Shown piece by piece: positions 5,756 through 13,319 of a stretch of DNA of 13,319 bases. A program made the position numbers and the translations under genes. A model generated the notes under the pieces. That model did no database searches and was not told where the DNA came from. It saw only the letters and a list, made by a program, of their open reading frames with translations. How positions within the stretch are numbered: position 1 is the first letter of the stretch; the number at the start of each line of letters is the position of its first letter. The stretch is from positions 1-13,319 of the forward strand of contig UQML01000042.1 of NCBI GenBank assembly GCA_900542265.1, written 5' to 3'. Source of the DNA: an uncultured Eggerthella sp. (GTDB lineage Bacteria > Actinomycetota > Coriobacteriia > Coriobacteriales > Eggerthellaceae).

Positions 5756-7312
5756 GTGGATCTAGCTGAGAAATGGTATTTGTTTTTTAATAAACCAGCG
5801 CCCAATATGGTTTTGCGCATAATAATTATGACCTTTGGTATGGCATGGATGGCATTCGCTATCGCCCTTACGCGTTCTACTGGTTTAGGCACCTCTCCCA
5901 TTTCTTGTGTCCCAACCACTCTTTCTTTCATTAATGGTTGGTCTTTAGGCACCTGGTCTTTTATTATCAATCTCCTATTTATCGCCTCGCAGGCTCTTCT
6001 TCTGCGCCGTGATTACAAACCTATTCAATTACTTCAGATCCCTATTGTTTTTGTTTTTTCGGTCATGATTGACCTTTTTGTTCCACTCACAGAGTTGCTC
6101 CCTATGCCTAATTACTTCATACAGCTCTGTTGGAATACAGCAGGATGCGTATTTATCGCCTTTGGCGTCTTTCTTACCGTCAAAGCTAGCTTGATCACCT
6201 TGCCAGGTGAAGGTATTACCTTAGCAATCACCAAAGTAACAAAAAAGCCTTTTCCTAAAGTTAAGCTTACCTTTGATTTTAGTAACGTTATTCTTGCTGT
6301 TGCCCTGTCTCTTATCTTTATGGGTGGCCTATACGGCGTTCGCGAAGGAACCCTTATCTCAGCTTGCGCTGGTGTAGTTGTTGGTTTTTTCAATAGACTT
6401 ATGCCCCGCTTTGAGCGCTTTTGTCCTATCGAGGGGCACATTACGCTCACTTCTGCTGGTATTGCATCTCCCGACAAAACCAACCAAGCAACTGAAACCA
6501 ATCAAACTACCACGCAAGATCATCCAAAAGTTTCCGCAGGTGCCTATCATGCAGGTCGCAAGGTCTCATCGCCTGCTCAATCTATGAATACAGCTTCGAG
6601 AAATACCAAGCAAAGCATATTGCCTAGTGGCGATGGGGTTACCGCCAATGCAGCCACAAATGCGGTCACAACAAAACCGCTTGTTATTACCGTGTCGCGC
6701 GAATACGGATCAGGTGGGCGCCTCATTGGCCATGCGCTGGGAAAAATTCTCGATATCCCAGTCTACGATGAGTTACTCATTGAAATGACTGCAAAAGAAA
6801 CAGGTATGACCCCTGAATACGTCAAGACACACGGCGAATCCGTACGCCGCGGTATCTTCTATAGTCTCTATATGCAAAATTACGAATATATCGGCGAGCA
6901 ACCTTCAGAATTCGACACGCTTTATTTAGGTCAAGCAAACACTATTACCAAACTCGCTGACCAAGGAAGCTGCGTTATTGTGGGACGCAATGCTAATGCT
7001 ATCCTCGCACGACGCCCTAACGTCTTTAACGTCTATATTCATGCACCTCTGCAAGTACGTCTTGAGCGCGTTATGGAACGCAACAACCTTGATCGCAATG
7101 CCGCCCTTGAACGCATCGATCGTATTGACAAAGAGCGCGCTGCTCACACTCGTCTCTATACAGGACAAACCTGGGGCGATGTTGATAACTATCACTTAGC
7201 ACTCGACTCGTCTCTTGCCCCCATCGAGGGCATTGCACAAATGATTGCACGCATTGCTACACGTGCACCAATTGTCCCTACAGCAACAAAAGACAATCTC
7301 GAAGCACGCTAG
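5756..7312 (+). CDS. YczE/YitT-like membrane domain fused to a cytidylate-kinase-like domain
   Basis: A 518-residue protein with a GTG start at 5756 and AGAGG (5743-5747) eight bases upstream. Residues 1-222 form a multi-helix membrane domain, with helices at about 18-40, 66-83, 92-110, 120-142, 175-192 and 197-214. The TGLGTSPIS motif (42-50) after helix 1 is typical of YczE/YitT-like proteins. Residues 225-305 are a Thr/Asn/Gln/Ser-rich linker. Residues 308-500 match the cytidylate-kinase-like family. They contain VSREYGSGGRLIG (313-325, P-loop with G318, G320, G321, R322), IPVYDELLI (334-342), VIVGRNANAILARR (407-420) and a basic helical LID-like region (RLERVMERNNLDRN, 435-448). The kinase should face the cytoplasm. 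Whether it phosphorylates CMP/dCMP or another substrate, and whether the membrane part is a transporter or sensor, is not shown. gltX starts 109 bases downstream. Confidence 0.88.
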   Translation: MDLAEKWYLFFNKPAPNMVLRIIIMTFGMAWMAFAIALTRSTGLGTSPISCVPTTLSFINGWSLGTWSFIINLLFIASQALLLRRDYKPIQLLQIPIVFVFSVMIDLFVPLTELLPMPNYFIQLCWNTAGCVFIAFGVFLTVKASLITLPGEGITLAITKVTKKPFPKVKLTFDFSNVILAVALSLIFMGGLYGVREGTLISACAGVVVGFFNRLMPRFERFCPIEGHITLTSAGIASPDKTNQATETNQTTTQDHPKVSAGAYHAGRKVSSPAQSMNTASRNTKQSILPSGDGVTANAATNAVTTKPLVITVSREYGSGGRLIGHALGKILDIPVYDELLIEMTAKETGMTPEYVKTHGESVRRGIFYSLYMQNYEYIGEQPSEFDTLYLGQANTITKLADQGSCVIVGRNANAILARRPNVFNVYIHAPLQVRLERVMERNNLDRNAALERIDRIDKERAAHTRLYTGQTWGDVDNYHLALDSSLAPIEGIAQMIARIATRAPIVPTATKDNLEAR

Positions 7313-7421
7313 ATTCCGTTTTGTTTTACACTGTAGGTTAGTTTTTAACACAAATAATATCCATGCCTCCTATCACGGTATACATCCCTATGCCGTATCC
7401 GCAAGGTTTGAAAGGATTACC

Positions 7422-8915
7422 ATGACTGATCAGCGACCCGTGCGTGTCCGTTTTGCCCCATCGCCAACAGGAGAACTTCATATTGGTGGAGCGCGTACCG
7501 CTATTTATAACTGGGCTTTTGCACGTGCAAATAACGGTACGTTTGTTTTACGTATTGAAGACACTGACCCTGAGCGCTCAACAGAAGCCAATAAGCAGAT
7601 TATTTTGCGTGCTCTTCATTGGCTTGGCCTTGATTGGGACGAAGGACCAGAAGTAGGTGGCGATTTTGGGCCTTACCTTCAGACTGAACGCTTTGATACC
7701 TACACTGCTGCTCTTGAGATTCTTAAAGAAAAAGGAGCAGTCTATCCTTGTTTTTGTACAAAAGAAGAACTGGATGCTAAACGTGAAGCAGCCAACGCAA
7801 CAGAAGGCGGCTATGCAGGCTATGATCGCACCTGCCGCGCCCTTGATCCCGCTGAGGCACAAAGGCGCATTGATGCCGGAGAGCCTCACGTATGGCGCCT
7901 AAAGGTTCCTCTTGATCATGGTCCTATTGAATTTAACGATGCGGTTTATGGTCCTATGAGCTTTCCCGCAGACGTTATGGATGACATGATCATCGTACGC
8001 ACTGACGGCACCCCAACCTATAATTTTGCTGTTGTCTGCGACGATGCAAATATGCAGATTACGCACGTTATCCGTGGCGATGACCATCTGTCAAACACCC
8101 CTCGTCAAATCCTCATCTACGAAGCTCTCGGCTACCCTATTCCGGTATTTGCTCACCTTTCAATGATTTTAGGACCAGACGGCAAGAAGCTCTCTAAACG
8201 CAGAAATGCTACAAGTGTTGAGCAGTACAAGGAAATGGGTTACTTGCCTGATGCGCTCATCAACTTCTTGGCATTGCTTGGGTGGTCACTTGATGGTGAA
8301 ACCACCATTATTCCCCCTGAGGTTCTTGCGGGCGAGTTTAGCCTTGATCGCATCACCAAAAAGGATGCTATTTTTGACGAGCAAAAGCTCGATTGGATGA
8401 ATGCTGAATACATCAAAATGCTCGAACCTGACGCTTGGGTTGATGTAGTTACCCCCTTCCTCATTGAAGCAGGTCTTACCACTCAAGAAGCAATTGATGC
8501 TGACCGTGCATGGTACGCCGCACTCTATCCGCTCGTTGCAGAGCGCATGAAGCGCTTAACGGAAGCACCTGAAAAACTTGCGTTCCTCTTTGATGGTCCA
8601 GTCGTTCATTTAGATGAAAAAAGCGTTCAAAAGAATCTCTTAAAAGAAGGCTGCCGTGCAGAAGAGGTGCTTCGCGCTGTTCGCGACATTCTCGCAGACA
8701 CCTCAATTGAGTGGGCATGTGATCCTCTGCAAGATCGTTGCTATGAATTGACGGAAAAACTTGAACTTAAGCCAAAGCTTGTCTTTCAGCCTATTCGCGT
8801 TGCAGTTACCGGCTCGCAGGTTTCTCCTCCGCTCTTCGAGTCCATTGAGCTCATGAAACGCAAAGATGTCCTTGCGCGCCTTGATTACACCTTGTCTACC
8901 GTATTTGGTGCATAA
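7422..8915 (+). CDS. gltX: Glutamyl-tRNA synthetase
   Basis: A 497-residue class I aminoacyl-tRNA synthetase that charges tRNA(Glu), and tRNA(Gln) in organisms that use the GatCAB route. I chose ATG at 7422 because AAAGGA (7411-7416) is five bases upstream and the conserved N-terminus VRVRFAPSPTGELHIGGART begins at residue 7. The frame is open for 59 more codons upstream, but that stretch overlaps the kinase gene and is not homologous. The HIGH motif is HIGG (20-23). The KMSKS motif appears as KLSKR (256-260) in GPDGKKLSKRRNATSVEQ. Cysteines in the 110-130 region (YPCFCTKEELDAKREA) lie where many bacterial enzymes have their zinc-type or relic site. The C-terminal third is the helical anticodon-binding domain. 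Length is normal for bacterial GltX. It begins a tight cluster, with the Fe-S gene 26 bases downstream, and is the anchor housekeeping gene of the window. Confidence 0.98.
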   Translation: MTDQRPVRVRFAPSPTGELHIGGARTAIYNWAFARANNGTFVLRIEDTDPERSTEANKQIILRALHWLGLDWDEGPEVGGDFGPYLQTERFDTYTAALEILKEKGAVYPCFCTKEELDAKREAANATEGGYAGYDRTCRALDPAEAQRRIDAGEPHVWRLKVPLDHGPIEFNDAVYGPMSFPADVMDDMIIVRTDGTPTYNFAVVCDDANMQITHVIRGDDHLSNTPRQILIYEALGYPIPVFAHLSMILGPDGKKLSKRRNATSVEQYKEMGYLPDALINFLALLGWSLDGETTIIPPEVLAGEFSLDRITKKDAIFDEQKLDWMNAEYIKMLEPDAWVDVVTPFLIEAGLTTQEAIDADRAWYAALYPLVAERMKRLTEAPEKLAFLFDGPVVHLDEKSVQKNLLKEGCRAEEVLRAVRDILADTSIEWACDPLQDRCYELTEKLELKPKLVFQPIRVAVTGSQVSPPLFESIELMKRKDVLARLDYTLSTVFGA

Positions 8916-8941
8916 GGCATCACTACCAAAAAAGGAAACCT

Positions 8942-10078
8942 ATGACAAACCAGGAACCTCAAAACAATCTTTCTCTCACCTCAGAGGAGGAGTTTGTCTA
9001 TGAGGTTCCTTCTGTTTCTGAACCAGAAATCGCTCCTCACATTGAGCGCAATCCCGTAGGCGTTGTTGCGAGCTATTGCACCCGTAAAGCGGGAACGGAT
9101 TGCAAACGCTGCCTGTCAGTATGTGCGCACCAAGCTCTCTCAATTGGACCCAACAACACTCCCCATTTAGATGAAGAAACATGTACGCGCTGTGGTCTTT
9201 GTCAAGGTGTATGTGATGCTTTCTGCACCACCCGCATTACGTATGAGGATCTCCTTAAACACGTGCGCACTTTAAGCGCCCACAATACGCCGGTGTATTT
9301 CACGTGCGCAGAACACGTCTCTGTTGGAGAAACACCAGCGTATAATGTTGTCGTTCTCCCCTGTATTGGCGCGCTTCCTCCCGAGTTTTGGGCAATCTGT
9401 CTGCGCGAGGGAATCCATCTTATCTTACATATTGATTTTGAGTTTTGTGAAACCTGTTTTGATGCCGGCTCTCAAGCCGCAACACTTTTTTCTTCTGGAC
9501 TCGAACTTGCCCAGCAATGGAGTGGCAAAGAAATCCAAACCGAATCCAGCTATCCCCTTGAAGGTACTATCTGGGATACGCTTTTAGAAAGCGATGGGAC
9601 AGATAGACGCGGCACCCTTGCCTCAATGACATCAAGTGGTATTGATATTGCAACGGGTGATTATCGTCGTCGCAATTCTCAATCAGCTGTGCGTGAATAT
9701 GAAGAAAAGCGTGAACGCATGCGCGCACGCGGTTATCTCAATACAGATTCTGCCTTGATGTTTAGTGCAGCCGCTGGCGAAAGTGTGCGCAAACTTGAGC
9801 GCCCTCGTTTAAAAGCTCTTGTTGAAAGTATTGAAGCACATCCCGAGGGTGCTACGCGTATTACTCGTTGGTTTGCTATCACCAATCCTCAAGCATGCAC
9901 CTCTTGTGAAGCGTGCATACGGCAATGTCCCACGAGTGCGCGGTATCGTGATAACGAACATGATTTTACGCTCACCGACCCCAAAAAATGTATTGCGTGT
10001 GGCGCTTGTATGCTTACCTGCGAACAAGACGCTATCGACTACATTGAGGGCAATGCCGCTTGGTTTTTGAATGAATAG
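8942..10078 (+). CDS. Four-cluster ferredoxin-type 4Fe-4S protein with MvhD-like middle
   Basis: A 378-residue protein starting at ATG with AAAGGA (8931-8936) five bases upstream. Four Cys sets are visible. The first is C46-x7-C54-x2-C57-x3-C61, an unusual long first gap. The others are regular ferredoxin motifs: C81/84/87/91, C319/322/325/329 and C350/353/356/360, each followed by a residue set typical of 4Fe-4S binding. The middle (about 118-195) contains VYFTCAEH, NVVVLPCIGALPPEFWAICL and HIDFEFCETCFDAGSQ. These resemble the Cys-rich domain of MvhD/HdrA-type electron-transfer proteins, in which an LPC-x-G strand and a later C-x2-C are conserved. Residues 196-305 are polar and charged, of unknown role. 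There is no signal peptide, so it is cytoplasmic. It probably carries electrons within an anaerobic redox complex, but no partner oxidoreductase is encoded here. It lies 26 bases after gltX and 32 before the thioesterase. Confidence 0.85.
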   Translation: MTNQEPQNNLSLTSEEEFVYEVPSVSEPEIAPHIERNPVGVVASYCTRKAGTDCKRCLSVCAHQALSIGPNNTPHLDEETCTRCGLCQGVCDAFCTTRITYEDLLKHVRTLSAHNTPVYFTCAEHVSVGETPAYNVVVLPCIGALPPEFWAICLREGIHLILHIDFEFCETCFDAGSQAATLFSSGLELAQQWSGKEIQTESSYPLEGTIWDTLLESDGTDRRGTLASMTSSGIDIATGDYRRRNSQSAVREYEEKRERMRARGYLNTDSALMFSAAAGESVRKLERPRLKALVESIEAHPEGATRITRWFAITNPQACTSCEACIRQCPTSARYRDNEHDFTLTDPKKCIACGACMLTCEQDAIDYIEGNAAWFLNE

Positions 10079-10110
10079 ACAAATAAGTACAGGATTAGGA
10101 CGTTACTATC

Positions 10111-10512
10111 ATGTTTGACGAACACGCCTCATTAGAAGATTTACAAGCTTATTTTGGACAGGATACGTTTGCAAGCAATGCAGGATGCATCATTGTAGAA
10201 GCTCGTCCTTATCATGCAGTATGCGAGATGGCTATTGAACCTCATATCCTCAATGCACGCGGCACCGTTATGGGTGGTGCACTTTTTACCCTTGCCGACT
10301 TTACCATGGCCGTTGCTGCCAATCTTGACAATCGTCCTACCGTTTCTGTTGATTGTGCAATCAGGTTTCTCTCCTCTTCCAAAGGAACTAAACTAATTGC
10401 AACCTGCGATCTTGATAAAGATGGAAAATCACTTGCGTTTTATACCGTAACCATCGTTGATGATTTAGGCAAAAAGATTGCCTCGTTTACGGCAACCGCA
10501 AGTCATATATAA
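10111..10512 (+). CDS. PaaI family hotdog-fold thioesterase
   Basis: A 133-residue protein starting at ATG. The ribosome site is weak (AGGA at 10097-10100, ten bases upstream), but the start matches the family N-terminus and is the first ATG of the frame. The core motif H45-I-L-N48-A-R-G51, then GGALFTLADFTMAVA (55-69), is the PaaI signature. D63 is in the position of the catalytic acid of hotdog acyl-CoA thioesterases, and His/Asn/Gly contact the substrate. VSVDCAIRFLSSSKGTKLIA (78-97) forms the next conserved strand pair. Length is normal for a single-domain tetramer-forming enzyme. The reaction would be acyl-CoA (possibly aromatic or short-chain) hydrolysis in the cytosol; the substrate is not determinable. 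The neighbours (32 bases before, 17 after) suggest a shared transcript but give no pathway. Confidence 0.92.
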   Translation: MFDEHASLEDLQAYFGQDTFASNAGCIIVEARPYHAVCEMAIEPHILNARGTVMGGALFTLADFTMAVAANLDNRPTVSVDCAIRFLSSSKGTKLIATCDLDKDGKSLAFYTVTIVDDLGKKIASFTATASHI

Positions 10513-10529
10513 GAGGGGATTTACAAGCC

Positions 10530-11675
10530 ATGACTGAACAACAACCACCTATTCCACCAGCTCCCCAACAACCTAACGGCTTCATGCCACCTGCACCCGT
10601 ACCGCCTGCGCCCGTTCCGCCAGCTCCACAGCCGCAACAACCCTACGGACAACAACCGCATGGACAGCAACCGCCATACAATCAAGACCCCTATGGTCAG
10701 CAACCCTACCCGCAACAACCCTATGGCCAACAACCACCGTATGGCCAGCCGCAACAACCTTATACCCAACAGCCCTACGGTCAGCCGCAGCCGCCCTATG
10801 GGCAACCACCCATTCCACCAGCTCCAATACCTCCCCAACCACAACGTTCCAACAATGGCTGTCTCGTTGCCACTATTATTGTTGCCATTGTTGCTGTCGT
10901 AATCACTCTGGGCGGTTGCGTTGCCTGTAGCGTTATGGGTGCTGCTTTCCTTGATGACACAGACACCGCACCAATCACCGAACGCTTAGATGCCGATGAT
11001 CAAAATATATCGCAAGAAGATCTCAATGCTGATGTTATTGACTTTTTCAATATTGATGCGAATCCCACTAAGCCCCTTACCGCGCAGAATTTAGAAGCTA
11101 TCCAGAAGAAGTTCGATGAGCTCGATCTAGGATCTAAAGAAGCAAAAGGATCTATCAAGCCTGGTGTTTACACCGTGGGCGAAAACCTTGATGCAGGAAG
11201 CTACTGGATTTATGGCAACGATGCAACGCTGTCATATTACTTCATGCTTGAGGCGCTCGATACAGACAAGGCCGTTGCTGATCGTACCTACAACGTGGAC
11301 ATCATCAACAACTATTATGGTCACAATATTGTCGATGTTGAAGCTGGCGATGTGCTTATCGTGGTAAACGAAAACGGCATGATCCCCTTGTCTGATATGA
11401 AAGAAAAATTTAGCGAGCCCTACCTACCGGGTGTGTATCGCGTAGGAACCGACATTCCCGCAGGCACCTACCACGTAAACCCCTACAAAGATGACAACTA
11501 CTATGCTGTCTTTACTATGGATGATTGGGATCCTGAAGACCCCACTATTCTCGCTATGACGTTTGATGAGGAAGAGCTTGATACCGTAACCCTCAAAGAG
11601 GGTGAATACGTTGAACTCTTCAACGTCACCCTCACTACCGACAAGGCTCCTACCAAGCACGAGCATGTTGTCTAA
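10530..11675 (+). CDS. Pro/Gln-rich single-pass membrane protein with duplicated extracellular domain
   Basis: A 381-residue protein starting at ATG with AGGGG (10514-10518) eleven bases upstream. Residues 1-106 are low-complexity Pro/Gln/Tyr/Gly repeats (PYGQQP units) with no charge. NNGCLVATIIVAIVAVVITL (108-127) begins the single membrane helix (108-140). The remainder is acidic and presumably outside. It contains two similar modules: PGVYTVGENLDAGSYWI (211-227) and PGVYRVGTDIPAGTYHV (300-316). Each is followed by an aromatic-rich segment and an acidic strand ending in a valine-rich motif (DVEAGDVLIVVNENG, EEELDTVTLKEGEYVEL). This PGxYxVGxDxxAGxY module is known to me from Gram-positive surface proteins of unknown function. 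The cytoplasmic P/Q/Y tract resembles disordered N-termini of actinobacterial membrane proteins. No enzymatic role can be assigned. It is 17 bases after the thioesterase, and its stop abuts that of mfd. Confidence 0.8.
   Translation: MTEQQPPIPPAPQQPNGFMPPAPVPPAPVPPAPQPQQPYGQQPHGQQPPYNQDPYGQQPYPQQPYGQQPPYGQPQQPYTQQPYGQPQPPYGQPPIPPAPIPPQPQRSNNGCLVATIIVAIVAVVITLGGCVACSVMGAAFLDDTDTAPITERLDADDQNISQEDLNADVIDFFNIDANPTKPLTAQNLEAIQKKFDELDLGSKEAKGSIKPGVYTVGENLDAGSYWIYGNDATLSYYFMLEALDTDKAVADRTYNVDIINNYYGHNIVDVEAGDVLIVVNENGMIPLSDMKEKFSEPYLPGVYRVGTDIPAGTYHVNPYKDDNYYAVFTMDDWDPEDPTILAMTFDEEELDTVTLKEGEYVELFNVTLTTDKAPTKHEHVV
10635..10811 (+). repeat. Degenerate tandem repeat encoding PYGQQP units
   Basis: About ten imperfect copies of an 18-21-base unit (CAACCCTAYGGNCARCARCC-like) encode residues 36-94 of the membrane protein. 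Codon variation between copies shows that the array is old rather than freshly amplified. Such arrays change length between strains and can be collapsed in short-read assembly. Confidence 0.7.
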
Positions 11676-13276
11676 TTACGCCTTTTTCTTGTCAGCTTCT
11701 TCATCAAACAGACGTGCAATGTAGGCATAGATGGCGGTAAGCGTTGACCCATCGTCAGACTCACCTATTACCCGCAACGGCACGGTAAGCTTCTTTTTAT
11801 CCTCAAGATAGCGACCACCACGGCGACGTAAACTCGAAGCAAACGAACGCGATACACTAATAGGATCGATGACCACCTTGCCACCCGTAACTGATATGGT
11901 TTTGATGCCATGCTGGTTAGCGAGCGCCTTTAAGCGCGCCTTGTCAAAAAGATTGATCGTAGCAGGAGGCATTTCTCCATGTTTGGCGATGAGCTCTTCT
12001 TGCAGCGCATCGACCACTTCAACTTCATCAGCTGAAGCAATCTTTCGGTAATAGAGCACGCGCTCATCAGTATCAGGTACATATTCTTCAGGGATATAGG
12101 TGTGATCAGGCACATTTACCACAATGTCAGAAAGTGCTGGCGGAAGCAGATTGTTGTCTTTAGTTGTTCCCTCGCGCGCCATATTGACCGCTTGAGCAAG
12201 CATCTGCGCAAACAGATCAAAACCGACCGCACTCATATTGCCTGATTGCTCTGCTCCTAGAATTGAACCAGCACCACGGATTTCAAGATCGCGCATGGCT
12301 ACCCGCATACCACTTCCCAAGTCCGTGTTCTCATTGATAGCAGTAAGACGCGCCATAGCTTCTTCTGTTAAAGGAATGGAATCAGGGAACAAGAAGTAGG
12401 CATATGCTTGGGTCGATGAGCGACCAACACGTCCTTTGAGCTGATACATTTGCGCTAACCCTAAGCGCTGCGAATCCTCAATAATAAGGGTGTTGGTGTG
12501 CGGATTATCAATACCAGATTCAATGATGGTCGTTGCCACTAACACATCAATATCACCTGCAGAAAAGTCTTCCATCACGCGCTCAAGTTGATCCTTGGTC
12601 ATTTTGCCATGCGCCACACCAACGCGCGCCTCAGCCGCTGCAGCCTGCACGCGTTTAACCGCCTCATCAATAGAGCGCACTCGATTAGAGACATAGTAGA
12701 CTTGTCCCTTTCTATCAAGCTCACGTCTAATTGCATCAGAAACGATATCGGGGTCCCACTCCCCTACATGCACTGCTACCGGTCTGCGCTCATCAGGTGG
12801 CGTCATGATAAGCGACATGTCACGCACACCTGACAACCCCATCTGCATAGTACGCGGAATAGGAGTTGCTGAGAGTGTCAGCACATCAATTGACTCACGC
12901 ATTGATTTGAGTTGTTCTTTGTGCGCAACACCAAAACGCTGTTCCTCATCAATGATCACAAGCCCTAAATCTTTGGGATTTACATCACGAGATAATAAGC
13001 GATGGGTTCCAATGAGTACATCAACCTTACCGTCAGAAAAATCAGCTAAGGTTTGCTTTTGCTGAGCAGGAGTCCTAAATCGCGAGAGTACATCAACGCG
13101 TACCTCAAAAGGATCAAAGCGCTCTTTAAACGTGATATAGTGTTGTTGCGCCAAAATAGTTGTTGGACACAAGACCATAACCTGTTTGTGGTCTTGTGTT
13201 GCCTTAAACGCTGCACGCAGTGCCACTTCCGTTTTGCCAAAACCCACATCGCCACACACAAGCCTATCCATAGGAT
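11676..13276 (-). CDS. mfd: Transcription-repair coupling factor Mfd, C-terminal half (partial)
   Basis: A coding frame of 533 codons including the stop, cut at its 5' end by the library adapter. Mfd is normally about 1,100-1,200 residues, so roughly the second half is present; the Met at 13271 is internal and not a start. The SF2 translocase motifs are in order: Walker A GDVGFGKTE (residues 7-15 from that Met), GTHRLL (88-93), DEEQRFG (108-114), SATPIPRT (134-141), then VATTIIESGID (245-255) and QLKGRVGRS (277-285). The TRG/C-terminal region follows (RDLEIRGAGSILGAEQSG), then a C-terminal D7-type domain and a Lys-rich tail. Mfd pushes stalled RNA polymerase off DNA lesions and recruits UvrA. 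The UvrB-like and RNA-polymerase-interaction domains lie outside the window. It is convergent with the membrane-protein gene, stop to stop. Confidence 0.97.
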
Positions 13277-13319
13277 CTGTCTCTTATACACATCTCCGAG
13301 CCCACGAGACAAGAGGCAA
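13277..13319 (-). other. Illumina Nextera i7-side adapter (not genomic)
   Basis: Bases 13277-13295 are the reverse complement of the Tn5 mosaic end (CTGTCTCTTATACACATCT). Bases 13296-13310 (CCGAGCCCACGAGAC) are the Read 2 tail. Bases 13311-13318 (AAGAGGCA) sit in the i7 index position and match, from memory, index N711. The final A is the start of the P7 primer. Genomic sequence ends at 13276. Confidence 0.98.

Noticed and set aside
5590..5970. Minus-strand open frame in the yqeY-kinase intergenic region
   Set aside because: It runs antisense into the membrane-kinase gene, has no ribosome site, and its translation has no recognisable family.
7245..7421. 59-codon N-terminal extension of gltX
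   Set aside because: It overlaps the kinase gene, is not GltX-like, and a proper ribosome site precedes ATG 7422.
7313..7421. T-box or other leader upstream of gltX
   Set aside because: The 109-base gap is too short for a full T-box, and no T-box core motif or terminator stem is seen; TAATAT at 7355-7360 has no good -35.
10635..10811. CRISPR-like array
   Set aside because: Repeats are contiguous, degenerate and in frame with coding PYGQQP units, with no unique spacers.
10521..10844. Minus-strand frames opposite the Pro/Gln-rich tract
   Set aside because: Their Trp/Leu/Arg/Gly-rich translations are mirrors of the repeat codons.
13046..13312. Minus-strand open frame crossing the right end
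   Set aside because: It begins within adapter sequence and overlaps mfd in another frame.

Overview
The window is a linear assembly fragment bounded on both sides by Illumina Nextera library adapters (1-47 and 13277-13319). Only 48-13276 is biological, and both outermost genes are cut by the adapters, not by nature. No rRNA, tRNA, CRISPR array or intact mobile element was found. The gene content points to a low-to-mid G+C member of the actinobacterial class Coriobacteriia (Atopobium/Lancefieldella/Olsenella-like). It includes a DUF1461 membrane protein, a PadR-DUF1700 pair, a YczE-like membrane domain fused to a cytidylate-kinase-like domain, and a poly-ferredoxin next to gltX. That placement is inference from gene content, not a database result.

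Left part (48-3846, + strand): the tail of an unidentified, possibly TetR-type gene, then an ATP-grasp ligase of the glutathionylspermidine-synthase family and a DUF1461 four-helix membrane protein. Next is a self-regulating-looking PadR repressor, with a strong palindrome inside its promoter, coupled by an ATGA overlap to a DUF1700 membrane protein. The DUF1700 frame is broken at an A7 tract that has exactly the phase of a -1 slippery heptamer.

Middle (3835-5545, - strand): a decayed coding remnant abuts the DUF1700 end. It is followed by a six-helix membrane protein of unknown function, noticeably richer in G+C than its surroundings, and by a GatB/YqeY-domain protein. A 210-base divergent intergenic region separates yqeY from the rightward genes.

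Right part (5756-11675, + strand): a membrane-kinase fusion, glutamyl-tRNA synthetase, a four-cluster Fe-S protein with an MvhD-like middle, a PaaI-type hotdog thioesterase, and a Pro/Gln-rich single-pass membrane protein with a duplicated extracellular domain. The last four are closely spaced (17-32 bases) and probably co-transcribed. The C-terminal half of Mfd comes from the opposite strand, and its stop codon abuts that of the last + strand gene with no base between them.

No clearly new multi-gene system is visible. The best leads are the in-phase slippery A7 in the DUF1700 gene, the PadR operator, and the membrane-tethered kinase.
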